Of a stretch of 64,000 bases of DNA, positions 52,486 through 59,948 are shown in pieces. A model generated the notes under the pieces. That model did not search any database. It worked only from the letters and a program-made list of their open reading frames with translations, and was not told where the DNA came from. The position numbers and the translations under genes are program-made. The stretch is from positions 124,001 through 188,000 of the forward strand of contig NZ_JBHSHD010000006.1 of NCBI RefSeq assembly GCF_042652785.1. Reading direction: 5' to 3'. The first letter of the stretch is position 1. Each line of letters starts with the position of its first letter. The stretch comes from Dokdonella_A ginsengisoli. GTDB lineage: Bacteria > Pseudomonadota > Gammaproteobacteria > Xanthomonadales > Rhodanobacteraceae.

Positions 52486-53229
52486 ATGGAATTCAAGGAT
52501 CTGTTCTCCGGCCATGCCGACGTCTACCAAGCGTCGCGCCCGACCTATCCCGAGGCGCTGTTCGACTGGCTCGCCGCGCAGGCTCCGGCGCGTGACCTCG
52601 CCTGGGATGTGGGCTGCGGCAACGGCCAGGCCAGCGTCGCACTGGCCGCGCGCTTCGCCCGCGTGCACGCCAGCGATCCGAGCGCGACGCAGATCGCCAA
52701 GGCCGATGCCCGTCCCAACATCGACTATCGCGTCGAGCCGGCCGAGCGCTGCAGCCTCGCCGATGGCAGCGCCGACCTGGTCACCGTCGCGCAGGCGCTG
52801 CACTGGTTCGACCTGCCGCGCTTCCACGCACAAGTGCGCCGTGTGGCCAGGCCCGGCGGCGTATTCGCCGCCTGGACCTACGCCGACTGCCGCATCGACG
52901 CCGCCGTCGACGCGGTCAAGCAGCGCCTCTACGTCGACCTGACGGGACCGTACTGGCAGCCCGAGCGCGCGCACGTGGAGAACGGCTATCGCGATCTGGC
53001 GTTCCCGTTCGACGAGATCGCCGCTCCGCCGTTCGAGATGCGCGCGCACTGGAACGCCGCGCAGTTCCTCGCCTACCTGCGTTCCTGGTCCGGCACGCAG
53101 GCCTACGCGAAGGCGCACGGCGTCGATCCGGTCGCCCTGGTCGAGCCCGATCTGCTCGCCGCCTGGGGCGATCCGTCGAGCCGGCGCGACGTGCGCTGGG
53201 ACTTCTACCTGCGCTGCGGGCGGGTCTGA
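52486..53229 (+). CDS. Class I SAM-dependent methyltransferase (247 aa)
   Basis: A cytoplasmic methyltransferase of the UbiE/Tam-like group (Methyltransf_11). SAM-binding motif I is AWDVGCGNGQASVALA (about residues 38-53), acidic motif II is VHASDPSATQI, and post-motif II is GSADLVTVAQALHWFDL, typical of the trans-aconitate or YafE-like subgroup. ARPGGVFAAWTYADCR is motif III. ATG 52486 opens MEFKDLFSGHADVYQASRPT, the usual start for this subgroup. The acceptor is unknown. It ends 7 nt from the convergent ArsR gene. Confidence 0.9.
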   Translation: MEFKDLFSGHADVYQASRPTYPEALFDWLAAQAPARDLAWDVGCGNGQASVALAARFARVHASDPSATQIAKADARPNIDYRVEPAERCSLADGSADLVTVAQALHWFDLPRFHAQVRRVARPGGVFAAWTYADCRIDAAVDAVKQRLYVDLTGPYWQPERAHVENGYRDLAFPFDEIAAPPFEMRAHWNAAQFLAYLRSWSGTQAYAKAHGVDPVALVEPDLLAAWGDPSSRRDVRWDFYLRCGRV

Positions 53230-53236
53230 ATCGCGC

Positions 53237-53938
53237 TCAGCGCGCGGCAAGCTCGATGCGCAACGCGCGCAGTCCGGCGCGGCCGGCCGCGCTCAGCGCG
53301 AGCGAACGCGATCCTTCGACGCGGCGCAGCCAGCGCCGTTCCAGCAGGCGCCGGGTCAGCTCGCAGCCGAGCGGGCCGGCGAGGTGGAAGCGCCGCTCGG
53401 TCCAGTCCAGGCAGCTGCGCCCGCGCAGCCGGCCCAGGTCCTCGCCGGCGTCGAGCAGGCCGGCGTCGTGCAGGCGCTGCGCGCCCTGCCGCGTCAGGCT
53501 CAGCGAATCGGCCTCGAGCTGCACGTCGCACGCGTCGCGCAGGCGCTCGAACAGCGCCACGCCGAGCCGGCCGGCCAGATGGCCGTAGCAGGTGCGCGCG
53601 TAGGCCAGCGCCGGTTCCGCCTGCGCCACACGCACCGCCTGGCGCGGAGCCGAGCGCAGCACCACCAGCGTCTCGAGCAGGTGTGCGACGTCCTCGCCGG
53701 CGAGCCGGTAGTAGCGGTGACGGCCCTGCGCCAGCACCGCGAGCAGGCCGCCTTCGACGAGCCGGCGCAGGTGTTCGCTCGCGGTCGGGGCGGACACGCC
53801 GGCGAGCGCGGCAAGTTCGCTCGCCGGCCGTGCGCTGCCGTCGATCAGGGCGAGCAGGATCGCCGCGCGCGCCGGATCGGCGAACAGCGCGCCGGTTTCG
53901 GCCAGCTGGAACTGGGTGAGCGGACTGCCGGACGACAT
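53237..53938 (-). CDS. ArsR family transcriptional regulator (233 aa)
   Basis: A winged-helix repressor. The N-terminal DNA-binding domain spans about residues 10-95: LFADPARAAILLALIDGSAR, ELAALAGVSAPTASEHLRRL (recognition helix) and GRHRYYRLAGEDVAHLLETL. The remaining ~130 residues form a second domain with LDWTERRFHLAGPLGCEL, common in longer ArsR relatives such as YczG-like regulators; the metal-binding CxC of true ArsR is absent. It is divergent from the EamA gene with a 36-nt palindrome in between, so it probably controls both genes. Inducer unknown. Confidence 0.92.
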   Translation of the reverse strand: MSSGSPLTQFQLAETGALFADPARAAILLALIDGSARPASELAALAGVSAPTASEHLRRLVEGGLLAVLAQGRHRYYRLAGEDVAHLLETLVVLRSAPRQAVRVAQAEPALAYARTCYGHLAGRLGVALFERLRDACDVQLEADSLSLTRQGAQRLHDAGLLDAGEDLGRLRGRSCLDWTERRFHLAGPLGCELTRRLLERRWLRRVEGSRSLALSAAGRAGLRALRIELAAR

Positions 53939-53961
53939 ACGTGCAGCCTAGCGCGGCACAC

Positions 53962-53997
53962 CGGTGCACGCTTCGTCGCACGACGAAGCGTGCACCG
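53962..53997. promoter_or_regulatory. Perfect palindromic operator between arsR-type regulator and EamA gene
   Basis: CGGTGCACGCTTCGTCG (53962-53978) and its exact complement (53981-53997) are separated by CA: 17-bp arms with no mismatch. It sits 24 nt upstream of the regulator start, within the 174-nt divergent region, as expected for an autoregulatory site of the ArsR-like protein. Confidence 0.75.
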
Positions 53998-54112
53998 CCC
54001 CTTTGCGGCAGGTTTTCCGTCACCATGTCGTTCGGCGGCGGGCGCTCGGCCGGACCTCCGGAGCCGACGTCCGAACGCCGCACCCGTCCCGATTCCTTCG
54101 AGCGAACCCACG

Positions 54113-55003
54113 ATGGCCGATCCGATTGCCGGCGATGCATCTGTCCCTTCCGTCGACTGGCGCACGCCGCTCGAACTGGGCCTGCTCGGCGCCATCTGGG
54201 GCGGCTCGTTCCTGTTCATGCGCGTCGCCGCCAAGGACTTCGGCGCGTTCGCCCTGGTCGAGGTGCGCATCGTGCTCGGCGCGCTGATCCTGCTGCCGTT
54301 CCTGTGGCGCGCGCGCGGCCTGCTGACGGCGGCGCACTGGCGCCGTTTCGCGCTGATCGGCGCGCTGAACTCGGCGATCCCGTTCTCGCTGTTCGCCTGG
54401 GGCGCGGCACGCGCACCCGCCGGCATCGGCGCGATCGCCAACAGCACCACCGTGCTGTTCACCGCGCTGATTGCGTTCTTCGTCTACGGCGACCGCATCG
54501 GCACGCGCCGCGCGATCGCGCTGGTCGCCGGCTTCGTCGGCGTGGTCGTGCTGGCCAGCGGCAAGATCGAAGGCGAGAGCGTCGGCGCGGCCGCGCTGGC
54601 CGGCGCGCTGGCCTCGCTGTGCTACGGCTTCGCGGTCAATTTCACCAAGCACTGGCTGGCCGGCGTTCCGCCGCTGGCCGCGGTCGCCGGCACCTTGAGC
54701 TGCGCTGCGGTGATGCTGGCGCCGTTCGCGTTCTTCGCCTGGCCGCAAACGTCGCCGCCGCTGAAGTCATGGCTCGCCGCCACCGCGCTCGGCGTGTTGT
54801 GCACCGGCATCGCGTACGCGCTGTTCTTCAACCTGATCCGGCGCGTCAGCGCCTCGCGCGCGTCCACCAACACCTATCTGGTGCCGCTGTTCGGCGTCGG
54901 CTGGGCCTGGCTGCTGCTCGGCGAGGAGCCGACCGCGACGATGCTGACCGCCGGCGCGCTGATCCTCGGCAGCGTGATCGTGAGCCAGCGCGAGGCAAGG
55001 TGA
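54113..55003 (+). CDS. EamA/DMT-family transporter (296 aa)
   Basis: A ten-helix inner-membrane transporter of the drug/metabolite superfamily. Two EamA repeats are visible: the first begins LELGLLGAIWGGSFLFMRVA and contains ALIGALNSAIPFSLFAWGAA; the second begins ALAGALASLCYGFAVNFTKH. The closing stretch is STNTYLVPLFGVGWAWLLLG, then EEPTATML, a family hallmark. The ATG at 54113 follows a long divergent leader carrying the palindromic operator, so the ArsR-like regulator is its probable repressor. Export of an unknown metabolite or drug is inferred. Confidence 0.93.
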   Translation: MADPIAGDASVPSVDWRTPLELGLLGAIWGGSFLFMRVAAKDFGAFALVEVRIVLGALILLPFLWRARGLLTAAHWRRFALIGALNSAIPFSLFAWGAARAPAGIGAIANSTTVLFTALIAFFVYGDRIGTRRAIALVAGFVGVVVLASGKIEGESVGAAALAGALASLCYGFAVNFTKHWLAGVPPLAAVAGTLSCAAVMLAPFAFFAWPQTSPPLKSWLAATALGVLCTGIAYALFFNLIRRVSASRASTNTYLVPLFGVGWAWLLLGEEPTATMLTAGALILGSVIVSQREAR

Positions 55004-55039
55004 GTCTCAGCGGTGCGCCGGCATACTGCCGATGGTTCC

Positions 55040-56935
55040 CTACTCGCGATCGTATCGGATCAGTCTCATCGTCGGATTGAAGACGACGGGAGGAGGTAGG
55101 CCAATATGAGCATCATCATAGTTGAAGGTTTCAAGCACCCAGCGATGGCCGGCGGTTTCGTGCACGAGTTCCCATCCGCGCCGTTGGCCATCGATGTAGC
55201 CAGGCCCCAATTCGACCTGTAAATCGAACAACAGGCGTCCGGCGTCATCTCCCTCGGTCAGACTCCAGCTGCCCGCCCCACTTTCGGCCGACCCGTTGAG
55301 GCGAGTGGCGGTTCCATCCGGCTGGAACTGAAAGTGAAGATCCTGATCGCAGCTTCCCAGATCGCCGTATGGCCCGGAACAAACGTCCCCGTAGATGCGG
55401 CTGCGCCAGGTTCCGACGACGCCGGCCGGCGTCATCAGGCCAGCGTCCGCCGGAACGAGGAGGCCGGTCACGACGTTTTCGTATCCATCGGCGGTGACAT
55501 GCATTCGCATCTGCCATACGCCGGGCTCTTCCTCGTTGACGAGGAGAAACTCGGCATGACGTCCATTGGTGTCGAGCGTGAAGGCCGTTGGAGATACCAA
55601 AGCGAACGTAAACGCTTGACCGGAGCGCTCCGCATGTCCGGAGGTGTCTCCGAACGCGTGCACCTCATATCCATGGGGGCCGAGATCAACCGACGCATCC
55701 TGTTGCCTGAAGATCGGCGAAGTCAGGGCCCACCGATGCCCATTCAACGTCGGCACATTGGACGCCAGTTTCCCGGGTAGTGCAGAGCTGGCAGACAGCC
55801 GAGGCATCACGGTAGGGTCATACGGAATGTAGTCTTCGGGAGTATTCGGCTCGTCGGGGTAGGTTCGCCGCACATCTCCGGACCAGCCGAACTCCACCTG
55901 CCCACCTGGACCACGCGTCAATTTCACATACAGGCGTGTCACGTGCCGGATCGAGCGTACGGCGAATCCGTCCGCACCTCTCACCCATTCTTCTTCGGAA
56001 AAAAAATCGCTGCCTTCAGCAGGCGCGAGCTCATAGCCGCCGTCGGACAAGACGGTAACCGTTGCCGGTACGGCCGTGCCATTGGAGGGCAATACCGTTG
56101 CGCCGGTTGCGCTTGGACGCAATGCGAATACTTCGCGGACCAGGGAACGAAACGGGGTAACCTGGGAATACAGTTCGTCGGGAACCCACGCCACCGGCGG
56201 AAACATCCGAGGGTCGCGGGGCAGATTCCGGTAAACGTCACAGAATGCCCATGTCGCTGGCCAATTGCACATGTTGACGGTGTTGAGGGAGTAGTACGCA
56301 GCGAACAGATTTTGGGATTTCGACAGCGAAGACACGGCATCGAAGGTATCGGTTGAGCCTTCGGGCAAGGCGAGTTCGCTCCGTGCGACCAGCGCCAGCG
56401 CGAACACGAGATGGTCCGTGACGTTCTGCCTGCTGCGCACGGCGCGCCAGAACGTCGTTTCGTCCGTAATAGGTTGCCAATCGTTGAATGCGCGCGCAGC
56501 GGCGGCGGCCACTGTGCTGCGCGGGCTTAGGTGGACGAACGGCTCCTGCTCGAACCCGACCCGAAGGCTGCTTCCGGCTAACGACAACAGGCGGCTCGCC
56601 GGGCCCAATGGGCTGGCCCAGACCACTTTCGTCTGTGCACCGCTGCCGCGCGCGAACACTTCGACGATGGTCCGAGGATCGATCTGATCGGTCTCGAGTC
56701 CGACTCGATAGCTGCCGTCGGCGGCTGTCGTCGCCGTCGCAACGGTATCGCCGAAATGTGCTTCCACGTGCGCGTGGGCAAGTGGAACGGGATAGTTCGC
56801 ACTCCCCTCGATCACCAGTGCCGAAAGGAAGCCGCTGGCAAAGATACGATCAGCCGGCTCGCCGGCGTGAGCGATCCGGACAGCCAGTGCAGCCGCCAGC
56901 GCGAATGACCTGAACAAACGAGCCGAATGCTTCAT
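55040..56935 (-). CDS. Secreted protein with N-terminal RIFASGF motif (631 aa)
   Basis: A predicted exported protein of unknown function. The signal peptide is MKHSARLFRSFALAAALAVR, IAHAG, followed at once by EPADRIFASGFLSALVIEGS. The IF-x-S/N-GF signature thus occurs here just after the signal peptide instead of at the C-terminus. Residues ~38-80 look like a carboxypeptidase-regulatory or Ig-like module (VPLAHAHVEAHFGDTVATAT). The remainder is beta-rich, with scattered Trp and a C-terminal lipocalin-like stretch (VVGTWRSRIYG, near the end). Base composition is less GC-rich than neighbouring core genes, hinting at acquisition. ATG 56935 is supported by the signal peptide. Confidence 0.8.
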   Translation of the reverse strand: MKHSARLFRSFALAAALAVRIAHAGEPADRIFASGFLSALVIEGSANYPVPLAHAHVEAHFGDTVATATTAADGSYRVGLETDQIDPRTIVEVFARGSGAQTKVVWASPLGPASRLLSLAGSSLRVGFEQEPFVHLSPRSTVAAAAARAFNDWQPITDETTFWRAVRSRQNVTDHLVFALALVARSELALPEGSTDTFDAVSSLSKSQNLFAAYYSLNTVNMCNWPATWAFCDVYRNLPRDPRMFPPVAWVPDELYSQVTPFRSLVREVFALRPSATGATVLPSNGTAVPATVTVLSDGGYELAPAEGSDFFSEEEWVRGADGFAVRSIRHVTRLYVKLTRGPGGQVEFGWSGDVRRTYPDEPNTPEDYIPYDPTVMPRLSASSALPGKLASNVPTLNGHRWALTSPIFRQQDASVDLGPHGYEVHAFGDTSGHAERSGQAFTFALVSPTAFTLDTNGRHAEFLLVNEEEPGVWQMRMHVTADGYENVVTGLLVPADAGLMTPAGVVGTWRSRIYGDVCSGPYGDLGSCDQDLHFQFQPDGTATRLNGSAESGAGSWSLTEGDDAGRLLFDLQVELGPGYIDGQRRGWELVHETAGHRWVLETFNYDDAHIGLPPPVVFNPTMRLIRYDRE

Positions 56936-57000
56936 GATTCCCTTCCAAATAACCCCTTCCGCAATGGTAGGCGGAATTCGTCCTCGTCGCAGCATTCGTC

Positions 57001-58065
57001 CTAGCGATTGGTCAGCTGGATCTCGATGCGCCGGTTCTTCGCGTACGCCTCCGGCGTGTCCGCGTTGTCGATCGGCTGGAACGAGCCGAAGCCGTTGGCC
57101 GAGACGCGATGCGCGGGGATGCCCTGCACGACGAGGTACTTCACGATCGCCACCGCGCGCGCGCTGGACAGCTCCCAGTTCGACGGGAACTGCGCGGTGT
57201 GGATCGGGCGCTTGTCGGTGTGGCCGTCGATGCGCAGCACCCAGTCGATGCCGGACGGGATCTCGGCGGCGACTTCCTTGACGGTCTGCGCCAGCGTCGC
57301 GAGGCGTTCCTGCGCTTCGGGGCCGAGTTCGGCCGAAGCGCTGTCGAACAGGATGTCGGTGGGTAGCACGAAGCGGTCGCCGACGATGCGCACGTCGCTG
57401 CGCTCGCCGAGCGCGGCGCGCAGCTTGCCGAAGAATTCCGAACGGTAGCGTTCCAGTTCGCCGACGCGGTTGGCCAGCGCGACGTTGAGCTGCTTGCCGA
57501 GGTCGGCGATCTTCGCGTCCTTCGCCTTGGCGTCCTTGTCGGCGATGTCGAGCGCGGCCTGGATCTTGCCGAGCTGCTCGTTCAGCGCGGCGAGCTGGCG
57601 GTTGAGCAGTTCCACCTGCGCGCTCGCGGCCGAGGTCAGCTCGGTCTGCTTGACGAGGTCGTCCTTGGAGGAATCCAGCTGCGCGGCCATGCTCGCGATC
57701 TGCGCCTCCAGCTGCTGCTTGAGCGCGGTCAGCGCGGCGACGTCGGCGTTGAGCTTGGCCGCTTCGCCGCTCGCCGCGTCGCGTTCGCCGCTGATCGTGC
57801 CGAGCGAGGCGGCCAGTTCCTTCGCGCGCGCGTCGAGCGCGAGTTTTTGTTCCTCCGACAGCGACAGCGTCTTCGCCAGCTCGGCGACCTTCGCGTTCAG
57901 CGCGTCGAGCGCGCGGTTCTTGCCGGCCAGCGTGTCGCTCAGCGCGAACTGGCCGATCGCGAAGATCAGCAGCACGAAGATCATGACCATGATCAGCGAG
58001 GTCAGCGCGTCGACGAAGCCGGGCCAGATGTCGAATGCGCGGCGCCGCCGCACGAAGCTGCTCAT
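57001..58065 (-). CDS. MotB/OmpA-like stator or envelope protein (354 aa)
   Basis: An inner-membrane protein with a periplasmic peptidoglycan-binding domain. After MSSFVRRRRAF, the single helix WPGFVDALTSLIMVMIFVLL carries the conserved Asp19 of MotB/ExbD-type proton channels. A long Ala/Lys/Glu coiled coil spans about 45-215. The OmpA domain at about 225-354 shows DILFDSASAELG, LRIDGHTDKRPI, NWELSSARAVAIVKYL and the NRRIEIQL end. It is coupled by a 4-nt overlap to the MotA-like gene upstream. No flagellar genes are nearby, so it is probably a stator-like pair of unknown target rather than flagellar MotB. Confidence 0.9.
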   Translation of the reverse strand: MSSFVRRRRAFDIWPGFVDALTSLIMVMIFVLLIFAIGQFALSDTLAGKNRALDALNAKVAELAKTLSLSEEQKLALDARAKELAASLGTISGERDAASGEAAKLNADVAALTALKQQLEAQIASMAAQLDSSKDDLVKQTELTSAASAQVELLNRQLAALNEQLGKIQAALDIADKDAKAKDAKIADLGKQLNVALANRVGELERYRSEFFGKLRAALGERSDVRIVGDRFVLPTDILFDSASAELGPEAQERLATLAQTVKEVAAEIPSGIDWVLRIDGHTDKRPIHTAQFPSNWELSSARAVAIVKYLVVQGIPAHRVSANGFGSFQPIDNADTPEAYAKNRRIEIQLTNR

Positions 58066-59165
58066 CGGCGCGGCTCGCGCTCGGCGACCATGCGTTCGCC
58101 GGCGGCGGGCGCCGCACGCGCGCGCTGGCCGTCCAGCGCGGCGGCGATCGTGCGCGAGAGCAGGCGCAGCTCGGCGCGCAGTTCGTCGGAAAGCTGGGCC
58201 GGAGACTGGTTCTGCGCGGCCAGCTGGCGCAGCACGTTCTTCAGCTCGTCCTGCGTTTCCGCGGCGGCGTGGCGCTCGCGCGCATCGCGGCCGAGCAGGT
58301 CGGCGAGGCGGCCGAGCTGCGCACCGAGTTCGCCCAGCTGCTGGTTGGTGCCGTGGCGCTCGCGCTCCGACTCGACCACCGCGCGCTGCATGCGGTCGAG
58401 GCCGTCGGCGGTCTGCTCCAGCAGCGCCTGCACGTAGGCCGGCACGGAGGCGTCGCCCTCGAAGCTCGAACCGGACGACAGCCGCGTCATGCCCGACAGC
58501 CATTCCTCCAGCTCGTTGTAGAAGCGGTTCTGCGCGTGTCCGGCCTGCAGGTCGAGGAAGCCGATCACCAGCGAGCTGGCCAGGCCGAACAGCGAGGTCG
58601 AGAAGCTCGTCGACATGCCGCCGAGCGGTTCCTTCAGGTTGTCCTTCAGCGCGCCGAACATGGTCACCGCGTCGTTGCCGACGTTCAGCGTGCCGATGAT
58701 GTCGGACACCGAGCGGATCGTGACGAGCAGTCCCCAGAACGTGCCGAGCAGGCCGAGGAAGATCGCAAGGCCGATCAGGTAGCGCGACAGGTCGCGCGAT
58801 TCCTCCAGCCGCAACTGCACGCTGTCGAGGATGGTGCGCATCGACGGCGCCGACAGCGCGGCGCGGCCGCGGTCGCGCCCGTCGAGCATGCGCGCCATCG
58901 GCGCCAGCAGGCGCGGCTTGCCCGGCGCGCGCTGGTCGGGGTTGGAGCGCTTGAACGCCTCGATCCAGGCGACCTCGCGCGAGAGCACGAAGATCTGGCG
59001 CAGGTTCACCACGACGCCGGCGGCGAGCACGGCGAGGATCACGCCGTTGAAGAACGGATTGGCGGCGAAGATCGCGCCGAGCCGTGTCGCCAGCAGCGCG
59101 GCGAGCACGGCGACCGCGAACAGGAAGGCGAGCATCCAGGGAAGTACGCGTTGCGGGTTGCTCAT
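58062..59165 (-). CDS. MotA/TolQ/ExbB-like proton channel protein (367 aa)
   Basis: An inner-membrane partner of the MotB/OmpA-like protein. MSNPQRVLPWMLAFLFAVAV starts TM1; TM2 is FFNGVILAVLAAGVVVNLRQ. The MotA/ExbB signature pair lies at about 135-225: LIGLAIFLGLLGTFWGLLVT and STSLFGLASSLVIGFLDLQA. The C-terminal ~140 residues are a soluble helical tail (ELGAQLGRLADLLGRD). ATG 59165 is used. The stop overlaps the partner ATG. The tail is much shorter than in Zorya ZorA and no ZorC/D/E genes follow, so antiphage Zorya is unlikely. Confidence 0.9.
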   Translation of the reverse strand: MSNPQRVLPWMLAFLFAVAVLAALLATRLGAIFAANPFFNGVILAVLAAGVVVNLRQIFVLSREVAWIEAFKRSNPDQRAPGKPRLLAPMARMLDGRDRGRAALSAPSMRTILDSVQLRLEESRDLSRYLIGLAIFLGLLGTFWGLLVTIRSVSDIIGTLNVGNDAVTMFGALKDNLKEPLGGMSTSFSTSLFGLASSLVIGFLDLQAGHAQNRFYNELEEWLSGMTRLSSGSSFEGDASVPAYVQALLEQTADGLDRMQRAVVESERERHGTNQQLGELGAQLGRLADLLGRDARERHAAAETQDELKNVLRQLAAQNQSPAQLSDELRAELRLLSRTIAAALDGQRARAAPAAGERMVAEREPRR

Positions 59166-59363
59166 GCGGAAAAGCCTTTTCGAGGGGTCTGCGACGTGAG
59201 ATGCAACAGGGTTGCGACCGGTTGCCGGGCGGTTAGGTTCCCACGCGCACGTGTCAGCTGTCTTCGGCGTTCGGCGTATTTCCTGTCGAACATGAAGCTG
59301 CGGCGAGCCGCGTCTCTCTGCGAAGGACGCCCGCCGCGGCGCCCACCCGAGGAGGAAACGGCA

Positions 59364-59876
59364 ATGTGGATAGGTGCGATTCGACTGACAGTGCACACCA
59401 AGGACGCGCGCGACGCCGGGACTGACAGTCTGGTCCAGGCGCGCGTGCTCAGGAACGGCGACGAGCTGCGGGTGCTCAACCTGGACTATCCGAGCGAGGA
59501 CGATCTCGAACGCGGCGCGATCCGCAACTACGACTACTCCGGCCCGACGCGGCTGCCGCGCCGCAACGACCGCACGCCGGAACTGCCGCCGGGCATCGGC
59601 CAGAACCCGATGCCGTATCCCGGCTACGGTTTCGAGTTCTCCCACGGCATGAACGGCCATCTGACGCTGCAGCTGCACATCCGCGGCGACGACATGTGGA
59701 TCAAGGACAACGTCGACCTGTACGTGCGGCAGATCCGCCTGCGCGCGACCAGCTTCGACACGCTCGCCTGGCAGGAGGATTCCGACTGGAACTACGTGGC
59801 CAGCTGGACCCGCGACGTGGCGATGAGCACGGATTCGGACGAAGGCGCCACGCGGTGGAACCTGGTGCTGACGTAG
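59364..59876 (+). CDS. Hypothetical protein, possibly PLAT-like beta domain (170 aa)
   Basis: Not firmly recognised. ATG 59364 has an excellent Shine-Dalgarno (GAGGAGGAAAC). The sequence MWIGAIRLTVHTKDARDAGT with DSLVQARVLRNGD, LDYPSEDDLERGAIRNYDY and LTLQLHIRGDDMWIKDNVDL follows the spacing of PLAT/LH2 beta-sandwich domains (strand, GT turn, RG..YxY, and W near the end). There is no signal peptide or membrane segment. It is divergent from the MotA-like gene and tandem to a stem-loop repeat, with no partner apparent. The fold assignment is tentative. Confidence 0.7.
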   Translation: MWIGAIRLTVHTKDARDAGTDSLVQARVLRNGDELRVLNLDYPSEDDLERGAIRNYDYSGPTRLPRRNDRTPELPPGIGQNPMPYPGYGFEFSHGMNGHLTLQLHIRGDDMWIKDNVDLYVRQIRLRATSFDTLAWQEDSDWNYVASWTRDVAMSTDSDEGATRWNLVLT

Positions 59877-59890
59877 AGGCGCAGCGGTAT

Positions 59891-59929
59891 CTCCCGCTCC
59901 CGCTTGCGGGAGAGGGCAGGGTGGGGGCA
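59891..59929 (+). repeat. Intergenic stem-loop repeat, copy 3
   Basis: CTCCCGCTCCCGCTTGCGGG then AGAGGGCAGGGTGGGGGC, of the same type as the two copies after comF. It lies between convergent genes (the PLAT-like gene and hrpB) and may serve as a bidirectional terminator. Confidence 0.65.
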
Positions 59930-59948
59930 AGCGGACGCGAGGCTTCGA

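Noticed and set aside
57001..59165. Zorya antiphage system
   Set aside because: The MotA-like tail is short, no ZorC, ZorD or ZorE gene follows, and the nearby hrpB is a housekeeping helicase on its own.
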